Below, piece after piece: positions 11,481 through 23,167 of a stretch of DNA of 64,000 nt; positions within the stretch are counted from its first letter, which is position 1; the number at the start of each line of letters is the position of its first letter. Made by a program: the position numbers and the translations under genes. The notes under the pieces were generated by a model. The model saw only the letters and a program-made list of their open reading frames with translations. It was not told the DNA's origin and did no database searches. This DNA is from Mytilisepta virgata (Eukaryota; Mollusca; Bivalvia; Mytilida; Mytilidae), in contig CM051508.1 in assembly GCA_028015205.1 (NCBI GenBank), positions 13,906,001-13,970,000 on the forward strand. Direction: 5' to 3'.

Positions 11481-11699
11481 TTTATCTGTTATTGTTTTCA
11501 TATAATGTGTAAAACAGATCTCACATCTACATCCTTTAAAATACAGATGTTCATATGTCACATTTGGCAAAGACCTTTGCAGCAAGTGGTGATTTTAATC
11601 GTAATTACAATCCTGCATTTGTTTCTGACAATCATATGCAAAGTTGAAAAGTGGAATATTTGTTTTCTATTTTCAACTTATTTTCAGAATACGCATTTC

Positions 11700-11769
11700 T
11701 TTAAAATAACAATCCAAAGATACTAATATTAGATATAGTAAATTTATACTATGCTGTATACGACGCATT
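11700..11769 (+). repeat. Dispersed repeat R63, 5' part, interrupted by a SINE
   Basis: The block aacaatccaaagatactaat, then attagatatagtaaatttat and actatgctgtatacgacgca, is repeated at 63049-63110 and 63410-63472. There the sequence continues directly into tttcaaggagttacctctca, whereas here a SINE intervenes. Confidence 0.8.
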
Positions 11770-12121
11770 AAGGGCGCCGTGGTGTAGTGGTTAGCGCATC
11801 GAACTACAAAGCCAGAGGTCCCTGGTTCGATTCCCGTTCGGGATGAAAATTTCAGGGACCAATTTGCGACGCCCTACCGACACCATTTGCGAGGATGGTC
11901 TCGATAAACGATGCTAGTCCGTCGGATGGGGACGAAAAATGGCTGTCCCGTGTTAAGGGGGAGCAACACCTTTAGCACGGTAAAGACTCCTCTGTAGATG
12001 TCGAAAAAGAGTAGGCTAAAACGCCGCTACAGGGGCCACTATCACACCCGCCAAGTGGAAAGGGATAAGTATAAGTGGCATAACTTGTTTCCCAATTCAC
12101 TATAAATAAATAAGTTTAAAC
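11770..12121 (+). mobile_element. tRNA-derived SINE with 13-bp target-site duplication
   Basis: The head (from about 11771) contains a pol III A box (tggtgtagtggttagcgc at about 11780-11797) and a B box (ggttcgattcc at 11824-11834) at tRNA-like spacing, inside a tRNA-like sequence that lacks a clean 3' acceptor stem. A body of about 250 bp follows, with a tail of ataaataaataag type. The 13-mer tatacgacgcatt occurs at 11757-11769 and again at 12122-12134, directly flanking the insert. SINEs move by borrowed LINE reverse transcriptase. Confidence 0.9.
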
Positions 12122-12210
12122 TATACGACGCATTTAAAAATTTTTGGCTTCGTTCGTAAAAACGTCTTAATTATATTTCTTTTTGATGAAAGATAAATTA
12201 AAATATACGT

Positions 12211-12585
12211 TTAAGGACGTTCGTTGTGGCGTTACTGACTTTTGTTAAAAATTTTGAAGCCTCTCTGGATTTTTTTGCCCAGTATCCCATATAATATTTT
12301 CATTTCCTCAAAGAACTTCTTCCAAATGTTCCTTTTGTAAAATATTTCTAAAATGTAGTTATTCCTTCAATACGTTTTAAACGTCTGTCAAGATTATTTC
12401 CCCAATGTATTTCTTATTAAAAATCCCGAGAAAAAAATGATCTCGCCAAGTTGATAATATTTCAAAAACAAAGTTCACGAACATATACTTTTTTATATAA
12501 TTTTAAAGCATTTCACATTCATTTGAAAAAAATGTATAATTTAGGAAAACGTTGTTATTTTGAACTTCAGGAGCGAACACTTTAA
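12211..12585. mobile_element. TTAA-bounded inverted-repeat element, family T1 (diverged)
   Basis: Begins ttaaggacgttcgttgtg and ends gagcgaacactttaa, an imperfect inverted repeat closed by TTAA on both sides. The inner sequence near the right end (gttgttattttgaacttcag) also matches that of the better preserved copy at 36577-36971. About 375 bp, non-coding. TTAA target duplication is the habit of piggyBac-type transposases, so a non-autonomous relative is possible. Confidence 0.75.
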
Positions 12586-12652
12586 GGCAGGAATTTAGTA
12601 GACCTGTCTTTCCCAACTTAAAATCAATTACATTGTGCGGCCTCTTTGAAAA

Positions 12653-13123
12653 TAACTCACTGTCTGGGGACCTCAGTTTATAAAATGGGTTTTTCGCATT
12701 TTGAAAGTCTAAACGTTAGAATTATTAGACAATCTTTTGATGGTTAATTAACCTTATTGAGTCGTCCAGAAAACATAAAAATTAATAATTTGAATTTATC
12801 AACATAGATCTATCCTAAAATTTGTAAAATGTTTATTTTAAATGTTTTAATGTACTTTGTGCATATTTCACGCACCACGGGGTTTTAATACTTAATTTTA
12901 TAAAATCTCATGGGAACAGTTATCCCCCTTTTACATTGAAAATTCCGTAGGCGGATTTTTTTTCCTCTGGAAGACATATTTGAACAAAATTAAGTAAGTA
13001 CAATTGTTTCAGTTACGACTTAGCTCATTGCATCTTTCCCCCAAGTTACTACACAATTAACATTGATTAAGGTATTCAAATTCTGAAAAATTTATTTTGA
13101 GAACTGAGGTGTCCAGACAGTAG
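12653..13123. repeat. Inverted repeat, arms about 25 bp, 470 bp apart
   Basis: Left arm (12653-12679) has cactgtctggggacctcagt; the right arm (13101-13123) has gaactgaggtgtccagacag, its imperfect reverse complement. Between them is AT-rich non-coding sequence. This may be a MITE with no obvious target duplication. Confidence 0.6.
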
Positions 13124-13840
13124 GTATATTGCGCGTCAGAAGTTTGCCTATAATAACCAGGGTGATTTTAATTTCGTTGTATGGACATAATGTATAATCT
13201 GGATACTAGCTTAAACCATTTTTTACACTAACATATTAATGCAGTACATCGCGACTCCAAAATTTCTAGTATTTCAGGTCAATAAAAGTTTCCCTTAGGC
13301 AGGCTGTACATCAGGATACAAGTTACCAAAACTTAATAGCACACTGTTTTTTTGCCAAAATTAATGTATGGATTTTTCCATGAGATTTTGAACAGTAAAA
13401 ATCTACATGTATTTTATGTGCTCGAGATCAAGGCTAATTATCCAAACGTTGACCCTTTTATATTTGATTTTTCATGTTGTGTTTATACTTTGATCATTTT
13501 TATTTTTATTGTCTTCAAAAGTTGTTCTACAACATTTTTATTTTCTATTTTTGAAATATAATATGTTTTCACCACAAGGCTCTGATCTCCGTCACAATGG
13601 TATAACCGTGCCTTCATCTTTTTATCAAATATTTAAACAGATACAAAAGTCTAATTAAATAGCTCTCATTAAGTTGACACTGAACTAACAACAGAAACAA
13701 AACAAAGAAACGGAAAAAGACACTCGGTATGTTGTTAATCATCTAATCTGCTTCATCGTACATATCTGTCTTTACGACGACGTTTTGCAGACGATATAAC
13801 TAATTAACGATCTGAAATATAACTGCCTTAAATGTGGCAA

Positions 13841-14800
13841 TTACACGTTGTTCGTCTCAGCGTTAGATGACGTTTGAAGTGGATGTACAGATGCTAAACT
13901 TTTCTGAGTCCCAAAACACCAGGTCGTTTGCAAAATAATATTCCTCAGATTTTTCACATCTTCGCTGAAAGAACTATAAAATAAAACATTTGTGAAACTA
14001 TTTGTGAAGGACATTAATAAAAAGGTTCGAATGTAGACCATTCCGTCTTTGACTTTGTGTGTTAACATATACAGTCTCATAACGAATAATGGTAAATGAC
14101 ATACAACAAATATGGCCACCATTGCAATCAACAGTTTTATAGCTTTCCGTCGTTTTCTCATGACGTGATCAGAATTCGACAAATTCTGCTTCCGCAAATG
14201 AACGGATACCACGATGTTAGTAAAGAGTAAAGTGGCACCTGGTACTCCAAACAGTAAAATGAAATCAGTTATCACCAGTCCATTGTGAATATGTCGGAAC
14301 GCCATTGGAACAGTACACTTTTTAGCTATTACGGTGGAATTATTTTGAACCATTTCCACGTCAATGACGTCATACAGTAATAACGCTCTTAGTGAATAAG
14401 GAACAGCACTTATCCATATAAATGCAACCATTAAATACCCAGATATCGTTTTTGTATTCTTGAATTTGATTGGCCAAATAATGGCGCGAAAACGATCAAT
14501 AGCTATGAAGGTCATGGTCATTGCACTGGCATAAGTGGCCATAAATTCTGTATAAAGACACATTTTACATAAAACTGGGATCCAGTCCGTTACGGATGCT
14601 GTAATCATTATTATATTTGGAATAACAAATATCCCAACACACAAATCTGCAACACAGAGCGACAAAACTAAAATGTTTTTTGACGATTTTTTTATGCTTC
14701 TGTAAAAAATGAAACAGAGTACTGTAAAGTTTGCTGTTATGACTAAAGACATTATGATACTGTATATTACCACAAACGCTCTCTGCCATGGTTGTATCAT
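13841..14800 (-). CDS. Rhodopsin-family (class A) GPCR, single exon, orphan neuropeptide-receptor-like
   Basis: A 319-residue plasma-membrane receptor. TM1 runs about residues 8-31, TM2 about 42-66 with LSLCVADLCVG, TM3 about 80-102 ending at DRF (DRY variant) followed by RAIIWPIKF, TM4 about 123-140, TM5 about 176-200, TM6 about 225-248 with FVVCHLPLF where CWxP is usual, and TM7 about 262-283, where NPxxY has become NVLFY. The disulfide cysteines are present at the top of TM3 (CKMC) and in loop 2 (KKCTVP), and loop 2 has an NST glycosylation site. Helix 8 (SEDVKNLRNI) and a Ser-rich tail follow. The extracellular N-terminus is only about 7 residues. An in-frame TAA lies 15 bp upstream of the ATG, and a pyrimidine-rich tract ending in CAG sits just before that, so a 5'UTR intron is possible. 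The ligand cannot be told. Confidence 0.9.
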   Translation of the reverse strand: MIQPWQRAFVVIYSIIMSLVITANFTVLCFIFYRSIKKSSKNILVLSLCVADLCVGIFVIPNIIMITASVTDWIPVLCKMCLYTEFMATYASAMTMTFIAIDRFRAIIWPIKFKNTKTISGYLMVAFIWISAVPYSLRALLLYDVIDVEMVQNNSTVIAKKCTVPMAFRHIHNGLVITDFILLFGVPGATLLFTNIVVSVHLRKQNLSNSDHVMRKRRKAIKLLIAMVAIFVVCHLPLFVMRLYMLTHKVKDGMVYIRTFLLMSFTNSFTNVLFYSSFSEDVKNLRNIILQTTWCFGTQKSLASVHPLQTSSNAETNNV

Positions 14801-14866
14801 TATTTTGCAGATTTACCTGAAAAAGAGTAAGAAGTAAACAAAATAATTTCATATTCTTCTATTTCA

Positions 14867-14867
<1 letters not shown>

Positions 14868-14927
<60 letters not shown>
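14868..14927. repeat. (AT)n microsatellite
   Basis: About 58 bp of uninterrupted AT dinucleotide in the 5' flank of the GPCR gene. It is a perfect palindrome and a likely assembly or length-variation spot. Confidence 0.98.
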
Positions 14928-14931
<4 letters not shown>

Positions 14932-15348
14932 TCCAAAACTTGTGCTTTCTCAAATTAAAGTCTAATTAAACGTAAGTTAAATGGACTTTCATTCTTGTTG
15001 CAGTTTGAAAATAGAAATAACAAAAGCCACCGAAGAACAAAATGACTGTTCTTCTTTTTGCAGTATTTATATGAATGAAATAAATGTAATATTCATGTAG
15101 GTTTGAGGTCACTCTGCCCTGAAATGGGCAGTAAACAATGTTAACTTTCTTTTTGTATTACAAAATAAATAAACATTCTCATATATCCATTAACCCCACA
15201 TTCATTTTTGTTCCTAATCCATCAGAAACTCACTGGTTCTTTTTCTGGATTCACTGTCAAAATTTATGCTTATTTATAAAAAAAATTCTAAAAGTCAACA
15301 ATGAATAGTTTTAGAATACTACAGCATTATATAACATATCATTTTCAT

Positions 15349-16561
15349 TTAAGGGGGTAGGCCTGGGGTAAGGGAGATAACTCCTATTGATGTTTTTTTC
15401 TTGACGTCAAACAATAGGAATAACGTGGCATTACTATGACGTACCAAATTCCCTCGCATTAGATAAAGTGAAGAGGTTCGGTAAGGGGCATCTCCGTAAC
15501 GGATCTAAAACTTTTTCGAAATATGTGCAAAAACGTTAATTACGTAGGATTTGATATATCGATGAATAATTGTTTAACGTCCAATGGCAATTATGAAATG
15601 TATATTACAATGATGAAAAAGCCGCTCGAAATGAAGAAAATGCTGAGTCAATATTTGCAATAATTTAATAAATCCTTACTAGAATTTTCTACTCGTCCCA
15701 TAAATTCGTAATATATAATCTAGAATAAGCCCCCCCCTCCCCCTTTGAGAAGTGTGTGTTTGTAGTGTGTGCTTATCTCGTCCTCATCTCAGTGCGTGGT
15801 TGCTTAAATCACATTATCCTGTTAGTCTTATACTGTAACAGTAATAGTCCATCACACATAAAATGTCACACTCTTGACATGAATCGAATGCTTTAGAGAT
15901 ATTTTCTGCCTTAAATCATATACTAGTAACCATGATTTGTTGATATAGCATATATAAACTACATATAATGAATGATAATGCAGCTTCAAATAGTTTTATC
16001 GGAAAATCTTTATTTTTTTCAATGTCTTAATATTAGAATTGATCGAGTATTTTGTGAAAACTTGTGGTTAAAATTTCATAATTATTTATCATAATACACA
16101 CATATATATGATATTTGTTTTAACAGTTTTTTGTAAGAATTAAACGACAGAATTTTTTTACAGCAGTGTTTGAATATTTTATGAGGCAACTGAAAATGAA
16201 CGAAATTCCTAACATGTCTGGTACTTTTTACCTTTGAATTTGCATATAAAGAATGAATTTTACCATCATATTTCATTTTTGATTAAGACCATATCCCTGT
16301 TCTTCAGTTCAACAATTATAACTATTTTTTATCAAACATATGTCCTATGAGAGGTGTAATATTCATTAACTTGTGTCATCTCATCGAATGAAGGGTACCC
16401 CTTAAATGCCCATTTTCAATGAACCTGTAAAGGAAACGCGTTGTTGAATTTCAACAAAATTTTCTCAGGTGGTGTATTGAGACATATATAATGCATGACG
16501 AAAATATGAAAAAAATTAAACTAGTGGAAAATTTTGGCCTAACCCAAGCCTACCCCCTTAA
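15349..16561. mobile_element. TTAA-bounded inverted-repeat element, family T2, 1.2 kb
   Basis: The left end reads ttaagggggtaggcctgggg and the right end aacccaagcctaccccctta followed by a, so the termini are inverted repeats of about 20 bp and both are closed by TTAA. The interior has no transposase-like frame; the small minus-strand frame at 16082-16276 has no recognisable domain. A C-rich run near 15730 is the only other landmark. Confidence 0.75.
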
Positions 16562-16950
16562 TATTGAAAGTTTTTTTTTGTTTTCATGAAAGACTGTTCA
16601 TTAAAATACAAATAAGTCGGCAATAAGAGATCTGAATGAGCTGTCTATACACAGTATTGCCAAAACAAACAAAAATTTTGTCCAGCAAGAAGTGCATCAT
16701 GTCATCGCTTGTCCAGCAACTGTAATGTGAATACGTCTTATGACTGAAAAATGCTTTAAACCTGTTAGAACAAATATAATTTGAACCAGAAGATCCAAAA
16801 GACCAGTTATTAAGTGCATTAAATTTTCTTTGATGAGATCATGAAGAAGATTTATTGTTTGTAATTTTTTCAAAACGTTGAGAGAATTTTTTACACTCCA
16901 AACACAATTTATGCCCGAATTTTCATAAACTGTGTTACAATAATACAATC

Positions 16951-17660
16951 TTTAGATGGCTTTGGCTTTACCTCTTTTGGTCTTATTGCAAGAATGATCG
17001 TTTTCAAAAGACTTAATGCTACAACAACAACATTATCATAAATTTACGTACCTTGCCAGACTTTTTATTTTTTTATTACTATTATTGCATTTATACGTAA
17101 ATCATATATGATATTCTTTTACAGTAATCCATTCATATAGATATATGATCACCCTTTCAAAGTCATATTCTGATCAACATTAGTTACAAAATTGGTCGGC
17201 GAAAATAAAACAAATATTCGATTTTTCAGTAAAACACTAGCAAACCTTTATACTGTAATGCATCTCATATAGGTGACAGACCGAGTTAAAAAAAAATACT
17301 ACACACATTTCCATGAAATTTAATGAAGAAATTCAATATACCAAATTCATAAATATCTTTGCTCTTCCCTTTAAGATATTGACGTATGTTAAAACAAGCT
17401 TTTCCATTTAAATTATTAAGAGTATTTACATAAAGAACACGGTTTGTTTTCAGACTGAGTGACTAAACTAAAAAACACGGATATATGATCTTTCTGATTA
17501 CGGTTTTATGTTATAAAAATCCTTAATGGTTTGTATTGTTCAAAACTTCATTTTACACTCACTGTAAGATGCGTCTCTAATATCATTATTTGATCTCATA
17601 AAGCGTATCTTTCCAGACTTTCAGCTTTACACAATACAGAAGGGACATGAAGAAATGTTT
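16951..17660 (+). repeat. Three-copy noncoding segment, copy 1, with D1 fragment at its left edge
   Basis: Shares ordered blocks with 18640-19090 and 20860-21460: acgtaccttg-cagac/atct, a 'tatgatcaccctttcaaa' block, ctgatcaa-at, gacagaccgagtt, ttattttcagactgagtga and tttcagctttacacaatac. The left edge (about 16951-16985) carries a fragment of repeat D1 (ttagatggctttggctttac). No coding content is visible. Confidence 0.65.
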
Positions 17661-18014
17661 TATGTCATAACTATAGCGCTACCGTAGTAACCATTTGTAA
17701 ACAAAACGAAGCTGCATTGTACTACTCTTATGACTGATTATAACTGATCTAAGCAGAGGAAAAAAGGTAGTTACTATATTAACAGAATCAACTATAATAT
17801 AATGAGTCAAAAATCAATGAAATGTGCATATCCTGAACATCAAAACTGACGTCGTGAAATATTCATTGCTACTTAGTCGATACCTTTGTTGTTGGGTTCC
17901 AGCTCCATCAGGGTATCATCAACTTAGTTGGTATTGTTTCGATACAAACATCGAAATAATAATTTAAATTTCCTGTTATAAATAGTTAAATTGTGTTAAA
18001 ACTAGTGAATACTA

Positions 18015-18160
18015 AGTCCTTAGATGATTTTGGCTTTACCTATTTTGGGAATTTCTTCAAGGTTTCGATGTATCGTTTCGGCTTTCAATATTTCAGACCT
18101 TGAACATAACATATAAGAAGTAAATAGCCTACATTTGCACATGGTGTGCATGCAAAGCTG
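18015..18160 (+). repeat. Dispersed repeat D1, diverged copy
   Basis: ccttagatgattttggcttt, then ttcagaccttgaacataac and tttgcacatggtgtgcat follow the D1 order (see 58810-59005) with an internal rearrangement. Confidence 0.6.
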
Positions 18161-18639
18161 TTGTTGCCAGCATTTTGCCAGCCTGGCGTTTAACTTTAGC
18201 CATCCCGGGACTGTAGTTATATATCTCCACTTTCAGTATGCCATAATAATACAAAACATTTATTTTATTTATTGCAGTTTATTAAATTTTTTTCACTTTC
18301 CTTTGATTAACACATAAAAACAGATGCAGGTTTGCTGTTTTATAAAAACATTTAGTTTGGAACTACATATATTTGAATATCAGAATTCGGAGTTAAGCCT
18401 AGAAACATCACTTTACCAGAAGAAGGTTTACAATATATACGTTCTGAGTGCACAACCAGTCAAATCGGTTGTTAGATTTATCATTCATTGCTGCAAGAAT
18501 TTGACAAAGAGCAAAATTAGATAAGGACAAATGATGGGTTAAATATCATCATTGCGTTAGTAACACATAGTACAGACACCGTGTAGTTATAGCGGTTTTA
18601 TATGTTTTTACTTTGAAAGAATAATTTCTTAAAATGCAA

Positions 18640-19090
18640 CACCATCATTAAGATTATCAAAATTATAATAAATTCCAGATACCTTGTCAGACCTGTTAGT
18701 TTTATATGGCTTTTATACAGCAATCATATTTGATATGTCTTTTTAATTGCGACCATTCATATAGAAAATAATAGTTTTTTAAAGTTGTACTCTTGTCTTA
18801 CATGGCTTGTAAATCAGTAGTAGAATGTCTTTTGGTAAAACACTACTTTTATACTCAATTAAATGATACAAGTTCAAACATTTTTTTCTTTTAAGTTATT
18901 TACGCTATTTACATATAAATGTTTTTTGCGCAAGTTTATTTTGAGACTGAGACACAGTGATATGCATGGCTAAAAAAATTATTTTAGATCCAGGGTGCGT
19001 TTCTAATAACTATCATTTGTTCTGATATTCTGGAAATTTTTGAGTTTCGGCTTAACACAATAGAACAGAGGAGCTTAATGTAGTGTTTTA
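18640..19090 (+). repeat. Three-copy noncoding segment, copy 2 (most diverged)
   Basis: Contains the dataccttgtcagacctgtt, gtaaaacacta, ttattttgagactgag and cggcttaacacaata blocks in the order seen in the copies at 16951-17660 and 20860-21460. Several inner blocks are missing or heavily changed. Confidence 0.5.
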
Positions 19091-19194
19091 TCATAAATTT
19101 TGTCTTTTGGTGGTTCCGTTTTGCAAATAAAAACCCATGGACAAATTTGTTAAAATTGAAAGACCTAAGGATCTTTCAACCAATATTTTGTTTC

Positions 19195-20060
19195 AATTGC
19201 ACCAGAGGATGACTTTTCGTGGAGCTTCCTTCTTTTAGTAACAGTGGCTATCTTTGCTGGAGGTCTGGACACCCGAATTAATACTTTTTGTCGAATTTTC
19301 TATTTTTAGTAACGACAGCCATACTGTTTTAGCCCCTTTTACTGGACACACTCTTGAAAGGATACCATTCAAGAACATTTTTGGTGTGCATTGGCCCCAC
19401 TAGTTTAAGACGATAGAATAGAAATAGTAACAATATTTATAACCGATGACATCTATTGTTTCCGTACTGTGTTTTCAACATTTTGGACGATTTTGCTTCA
19501 AGACAACAATAACGTAACGTCATAGTAGAAGTGAAAATCTTGTTCGCCATCTGTTACGAGTTTTGTTACTGTTTCCCATTAAAATTTTTTTGGACATCTT
19601 TCTATTTTCAGCAACAATGGCCATATTGTTCCAATGTCTGAACCCCGAGACAAAATTGTGAAATGACACATACCAAACACTATACCTTCAACGTTTATTT
19701 TACAATAGTATTGGTAGTTTCAGGGGAGAATTTTAAATATTTATAGGTCGTTTTTTTCAATTTTTTTAATGTCGTCAGAGGTACGGGCTCAAAAGATGCA
19801 AGTTTCCAAGGAAACTTGCCAAGGATCATTGAAGCAAAATCTGCTTCCTATTACCAACGATTATCGGCGTAAAAGGTTTAAACGCTTCTATTTTTTTATA
19901 TATTAATTTTGAAAAGCTGCCACTCAAGATTTGTGCTGTTAATTTGCCCCAGTACCTTTAAAGACAATTTTTAAATAATGTTGAATTTGATTTTTTAGTA
20001 ACTTCAAGAATTTTAAGTAGATGTCTGGATCCATGGACATACTTTTAAAAATACCAAAGA
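19195..20060 (+). repeat. Degenerate repeated motif, tattttTAGTAAC...GGCCAT type
   Basis: Variants of ctatttttagtaacgacagc with a following atgtctggac(c)cc block occur near 19225, 19305, 19605 and 19995. The spacing is irregular. It looks like an old tandem or nested array, non-coding. Confidence 0.4.
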
Positions 20061-20859
20061 AAATTAAAATTTAAGAGTTTACAGACGATGAATTTTACGA
20101 TGACAAAGACCGGCAATAGCTCACATGACCACTTGGACAAGTTTAGTTCAAATTTTATAAAACATACTAATTGAATATTATTCCGTTGGTTAATAACTAA
20201 TTGTAATGATTAAATTATAATTGTAATGTTGTGAGAACTTCTTACCATCAATGTATCAAAAATTTCCACCAGTAGATGAGTGTTAAACTTTGAGAGAATG
20301 GATGAAGATAATAAGTTTTGTCATAGCTTATATTGATTGCGTTACCAAATATTTATAATACCTTTTTGTCTGAAACTATATTTTGTTCAAACTAAATACA
20401 TTATACATCTTATTCATTAATGTGTATTTTAGATATGCATAAGTAAAAAATTATTTTTCTTCAAATAATACTACAATTTTAAGATTAAATAATTAGCAGT
20501 TTGTGATTATAATTATCATAGCTGGGTTTTTACCGTGTTTAGCACATCGATTTATGGGTCAAAAACGTACTGTATTGGCCTAAAACTTTCTCTAAAATTC
20601 ATGTAAAAATTAACTTTGATAATTCTTTAAAAGAATAAATTAATGGATTATAAACAGGTGAGTTAAACATTTATTATAATTTTCATCTTGAAAAGGCTTT
20701 TTGATACTTCACCCAATAACATGTTGGCCTTTAAAATACTCCAATCACAATATGTTTGCGCAAACAATATCAGTATTTGTCAACATTTGCAGATTAAGAT
20801 TCGATGCTACAACACAACCAAAATAGCAGAAACAACAAGTAATATTGAAAAGCTACATG

Positions 20860-21460
20860 TGCAACAACAACAACAATTATTAATAATTTTACGTACCTTG
20901 TCAGATCTACTAATGTTATATGCCTTTTTATACGACAAACATATATGATCTACCGATAAAGTTACCCATTTATATAAATATATGATCACCCTTTTCAAAA
21001 TCGTATGCTGATCAATATCAGTGCCAAAAGAAATCACAGAAATATAAAAAAAATCGGTTTTTCATTAAAACACAAGCCAACCCTTGTACTCGAATAAACT
21101 TTCATACAGACGACAGACCGAGTTCAACAAAACACTAAATCGCTGTTCAGGCATAATCAATTTTGCTTAAACCAAATTCATAAATATCACTGCTCTGCTT
21201 GTTAAGATCATTAAAATGACGTATATTCAAACATGTTTTTTTCCCTTTTAAGTTGGTACATTAATAAACTTGGGCAAAACATGGTTTATTTTCAGACTGA
21301 GTGATTAAAATAAAAATAGCGTTAAATGTGATTTGATGTTAGAATAATCCTTTATGATTTTATCTTGTTCAAAAATTCATTTTGGATCTACGATGAGATT
21401 TCTTACTATTTGTTTTAATAATGCGAAACTTCCAGAAGTTCGGATTAACACAACAGTGTT
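20860..21460 (+). repeat. Three-copy noncoding segment, copy 3
   Basis: Blocks acgtaccttgtcagatct, atatatgatcacccttttca, gctgatcaatatcagt, gacagaccgagtt, ttattttcagactgagtgat and cggattaacacaacag correspond one by one to copy 1 and lie in the same orientation, 3.9 kb downstream. Confidence 0.65.
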
Positions 21461-22469
21461 ACCACGGTCACCGTTGGTCCCAATTAAAACAAATGCATTG
21501 TCATTCTCTTGGGACTGACACAGCTGATCAAAATCAGGAGAAAAATGGTAGTTACTATAATGCATGACTAGATAATCACAATTAACATCTACGTAATAAA
21601 TATACCATGGTGATCAGAATTAGAACAACAGACGTCATATAAACAATAACTAAAAACTCTTGAATACACTTTTGAAAGGAAAAATCAACTACAATCATAT
21701 TGACTTTTTCCTCACGTGATAAGTTTCTGACGTTTATGAAGAGAAGGGTAAGCGCTCACAAAACAAAGTTATCACTGCAGTTTTGCTTTTGAAGCAATAG
21801 ATGCTAAAATAAAATGAAAAGCAATAAAATCTTATTGAACAAGAAAAGGAGCAGTTACCAATATTCGGAAAATGATATTCAGGAGACAGCAACAGGTGTG
21901 CAAAATTAAGTCAACAATGTCATCAAGCTAACCCAACATTATTGACAAGAAATCTGTGTGTGTGAGGCAGTAAGTTAAACCGAACTCGCACAGCACATGG
22001 TATCGTGGATCAATGAAGTTTTATAGCCATCACATGTACCCCGAAAAGGGGAGATCAGCTGCGACAGAATAAGCATCTCCTTCCTTGATAGCATCACCAA
22101 TCATGTGATAACCAGCGAAAGACCTATATTCATAGAGTGTAAAATCAGGGGGAAAGTCGTGTCAATGATATCAGAAATGAACGAAAGGGGACGATCAATG
22201 ACAAAACGAACAAGTCACGTGTGAGTTGAGCCACAGAAACAGTATATCGATCAACCAACTTGTGGTGTCGTCCAAAGAGACAATTTCAGTCTTTCTGTCT
22301 CATATTGCTGACTAAGTAACTTCCGTGTTAAGAAAATGCTTCTAGTTACAAAATCTTCATAATCAGAGGAAGCCCTAGAGCATTTAAAAATTTTGATACG
22401 AAGACACTATAGCCTGGAGTAGGCTGGAGTAGAAGGAATATTACTGCCCAGAAAGTTGTTTGAAATAAC
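21461..22469. other. No gene seen
   Basis: About 1 kb between the triplicated segment and the plus-strand retrotransposon. It has a less AT-rich patch at 22000-22260 but no supported frame, tRNA-like head or inverted repeat. Confidence 0.4.
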
Positions 22470-22617
22470 GGTGATGTTTTTGAAATAGAATGACCTTGGT
22501 TTTCAGTGGTTAATTAGTATCGTTAAGGTCGACTCGTTTAGCTCGTGCAAAAGAGGTTTTCGTTATTATATATGTATTAAGTATTCATTCTACGTTCGCT
22601 TCTGGTGCAGCAAAGTT
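22470..22617 (+). repeat. Split direct repeat A1 of the PAT/DIRS-like element
   Basis: About 148 bp matching A2 at 26718-26870, with roughly one change per ten bases. It ends in gttcgcttctggtgcagcaa just at the first gag codons. It likely carries the element promoter, by analogy with other PAT elements (inference). Confidence 0.85.
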
Positions 22618-23167
22618 CGCAGCTGAGTATGTCTGAAATTCGAGAGGGAAGTCCGCAACAAGAGAGTGATAACGCCGAGTTTCATCCACAAGCTCGTGAG
22701 CCTGTTTGTGAAAACTGTCGTGATTTAGTTGACATATTTGAGCTTTTCAACAGACTCAGTGATTTGAGATCGGATTTGGTTCGCGAACAGGAGCTTATTT
22801 CAAAAATCTAACAAAGGACGTGTCTCTAAAATACGAAGGAAATAAAATTCAACACAAATTTAATGAAGAAATAATATCTGAGTTGAATAAGTTGCAAAAA
22901 TTCGTGCCAAGTTCTGAAATACAAGTTCTTGATATTATTTCCAAGCTTTTTGCAATGCTCAAAGGTCGTAATAACCTTATCCGCATAGCTGATTCCTCAG
23001 CAGGACGTTGGACGACAGTAAGAGAATATGAGTCCAAAACAGTTGCGTCGAATTCCGATAACGACAGACAGATCAGACAAGCGGAATCAAGAGCCGTGCG
23101 CAGTATCAAGGATAAGAATCGCCACAGCCATCCCTACAAGTCACAAAACAGATCTTCTCTGCCCTAG
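22605..23167 (+). pseudogene. DIRS-type gag (frameshifted)
   Basis: Two adjacent frames, 22605-22811 and 22820-23167, separated by a stop and 8 bp. The first is acidic with a CENCRDL pair of cysteines and a helix of Leu/Asp/Arg heptads. The second has NKLQKFVPSSE, then RIADSSAGRWTTVREYES, which matches the gag of the minus-strand copy, and a basic Ser/Arg-rich end. No CCHC knuckle is seen before the stop at 23167. About 0.8 kb of non-coding DNA follows before the RT. Confidence 0.7.

Noticed and set aside
11079..11585. 168-codon minus-strand frame across the bZIP gene
   Set aside because: It is the antisense shadow of the bZIP coding region; its Phe/Ile/Leu content is the complement of Lys/Glu/Asn codons.
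11771..11850. Functional tRNA gene
   Set aside because: A and B boxes are present but the acceptor stem does not close, and the sequence continues into a SINE body with a simple-repeat tail and target duplication.
14565..14852. Minus-strand frame with a signal-peptide-like start (MKLFCLLLTLF) overlapping the GPCR start
   Set aside because: It is in a different frame from the receptor, and its hydrophobic start coincides with a pyrimidine-rich splice-acceptor-like tract. The receptor frame has far stronger support.
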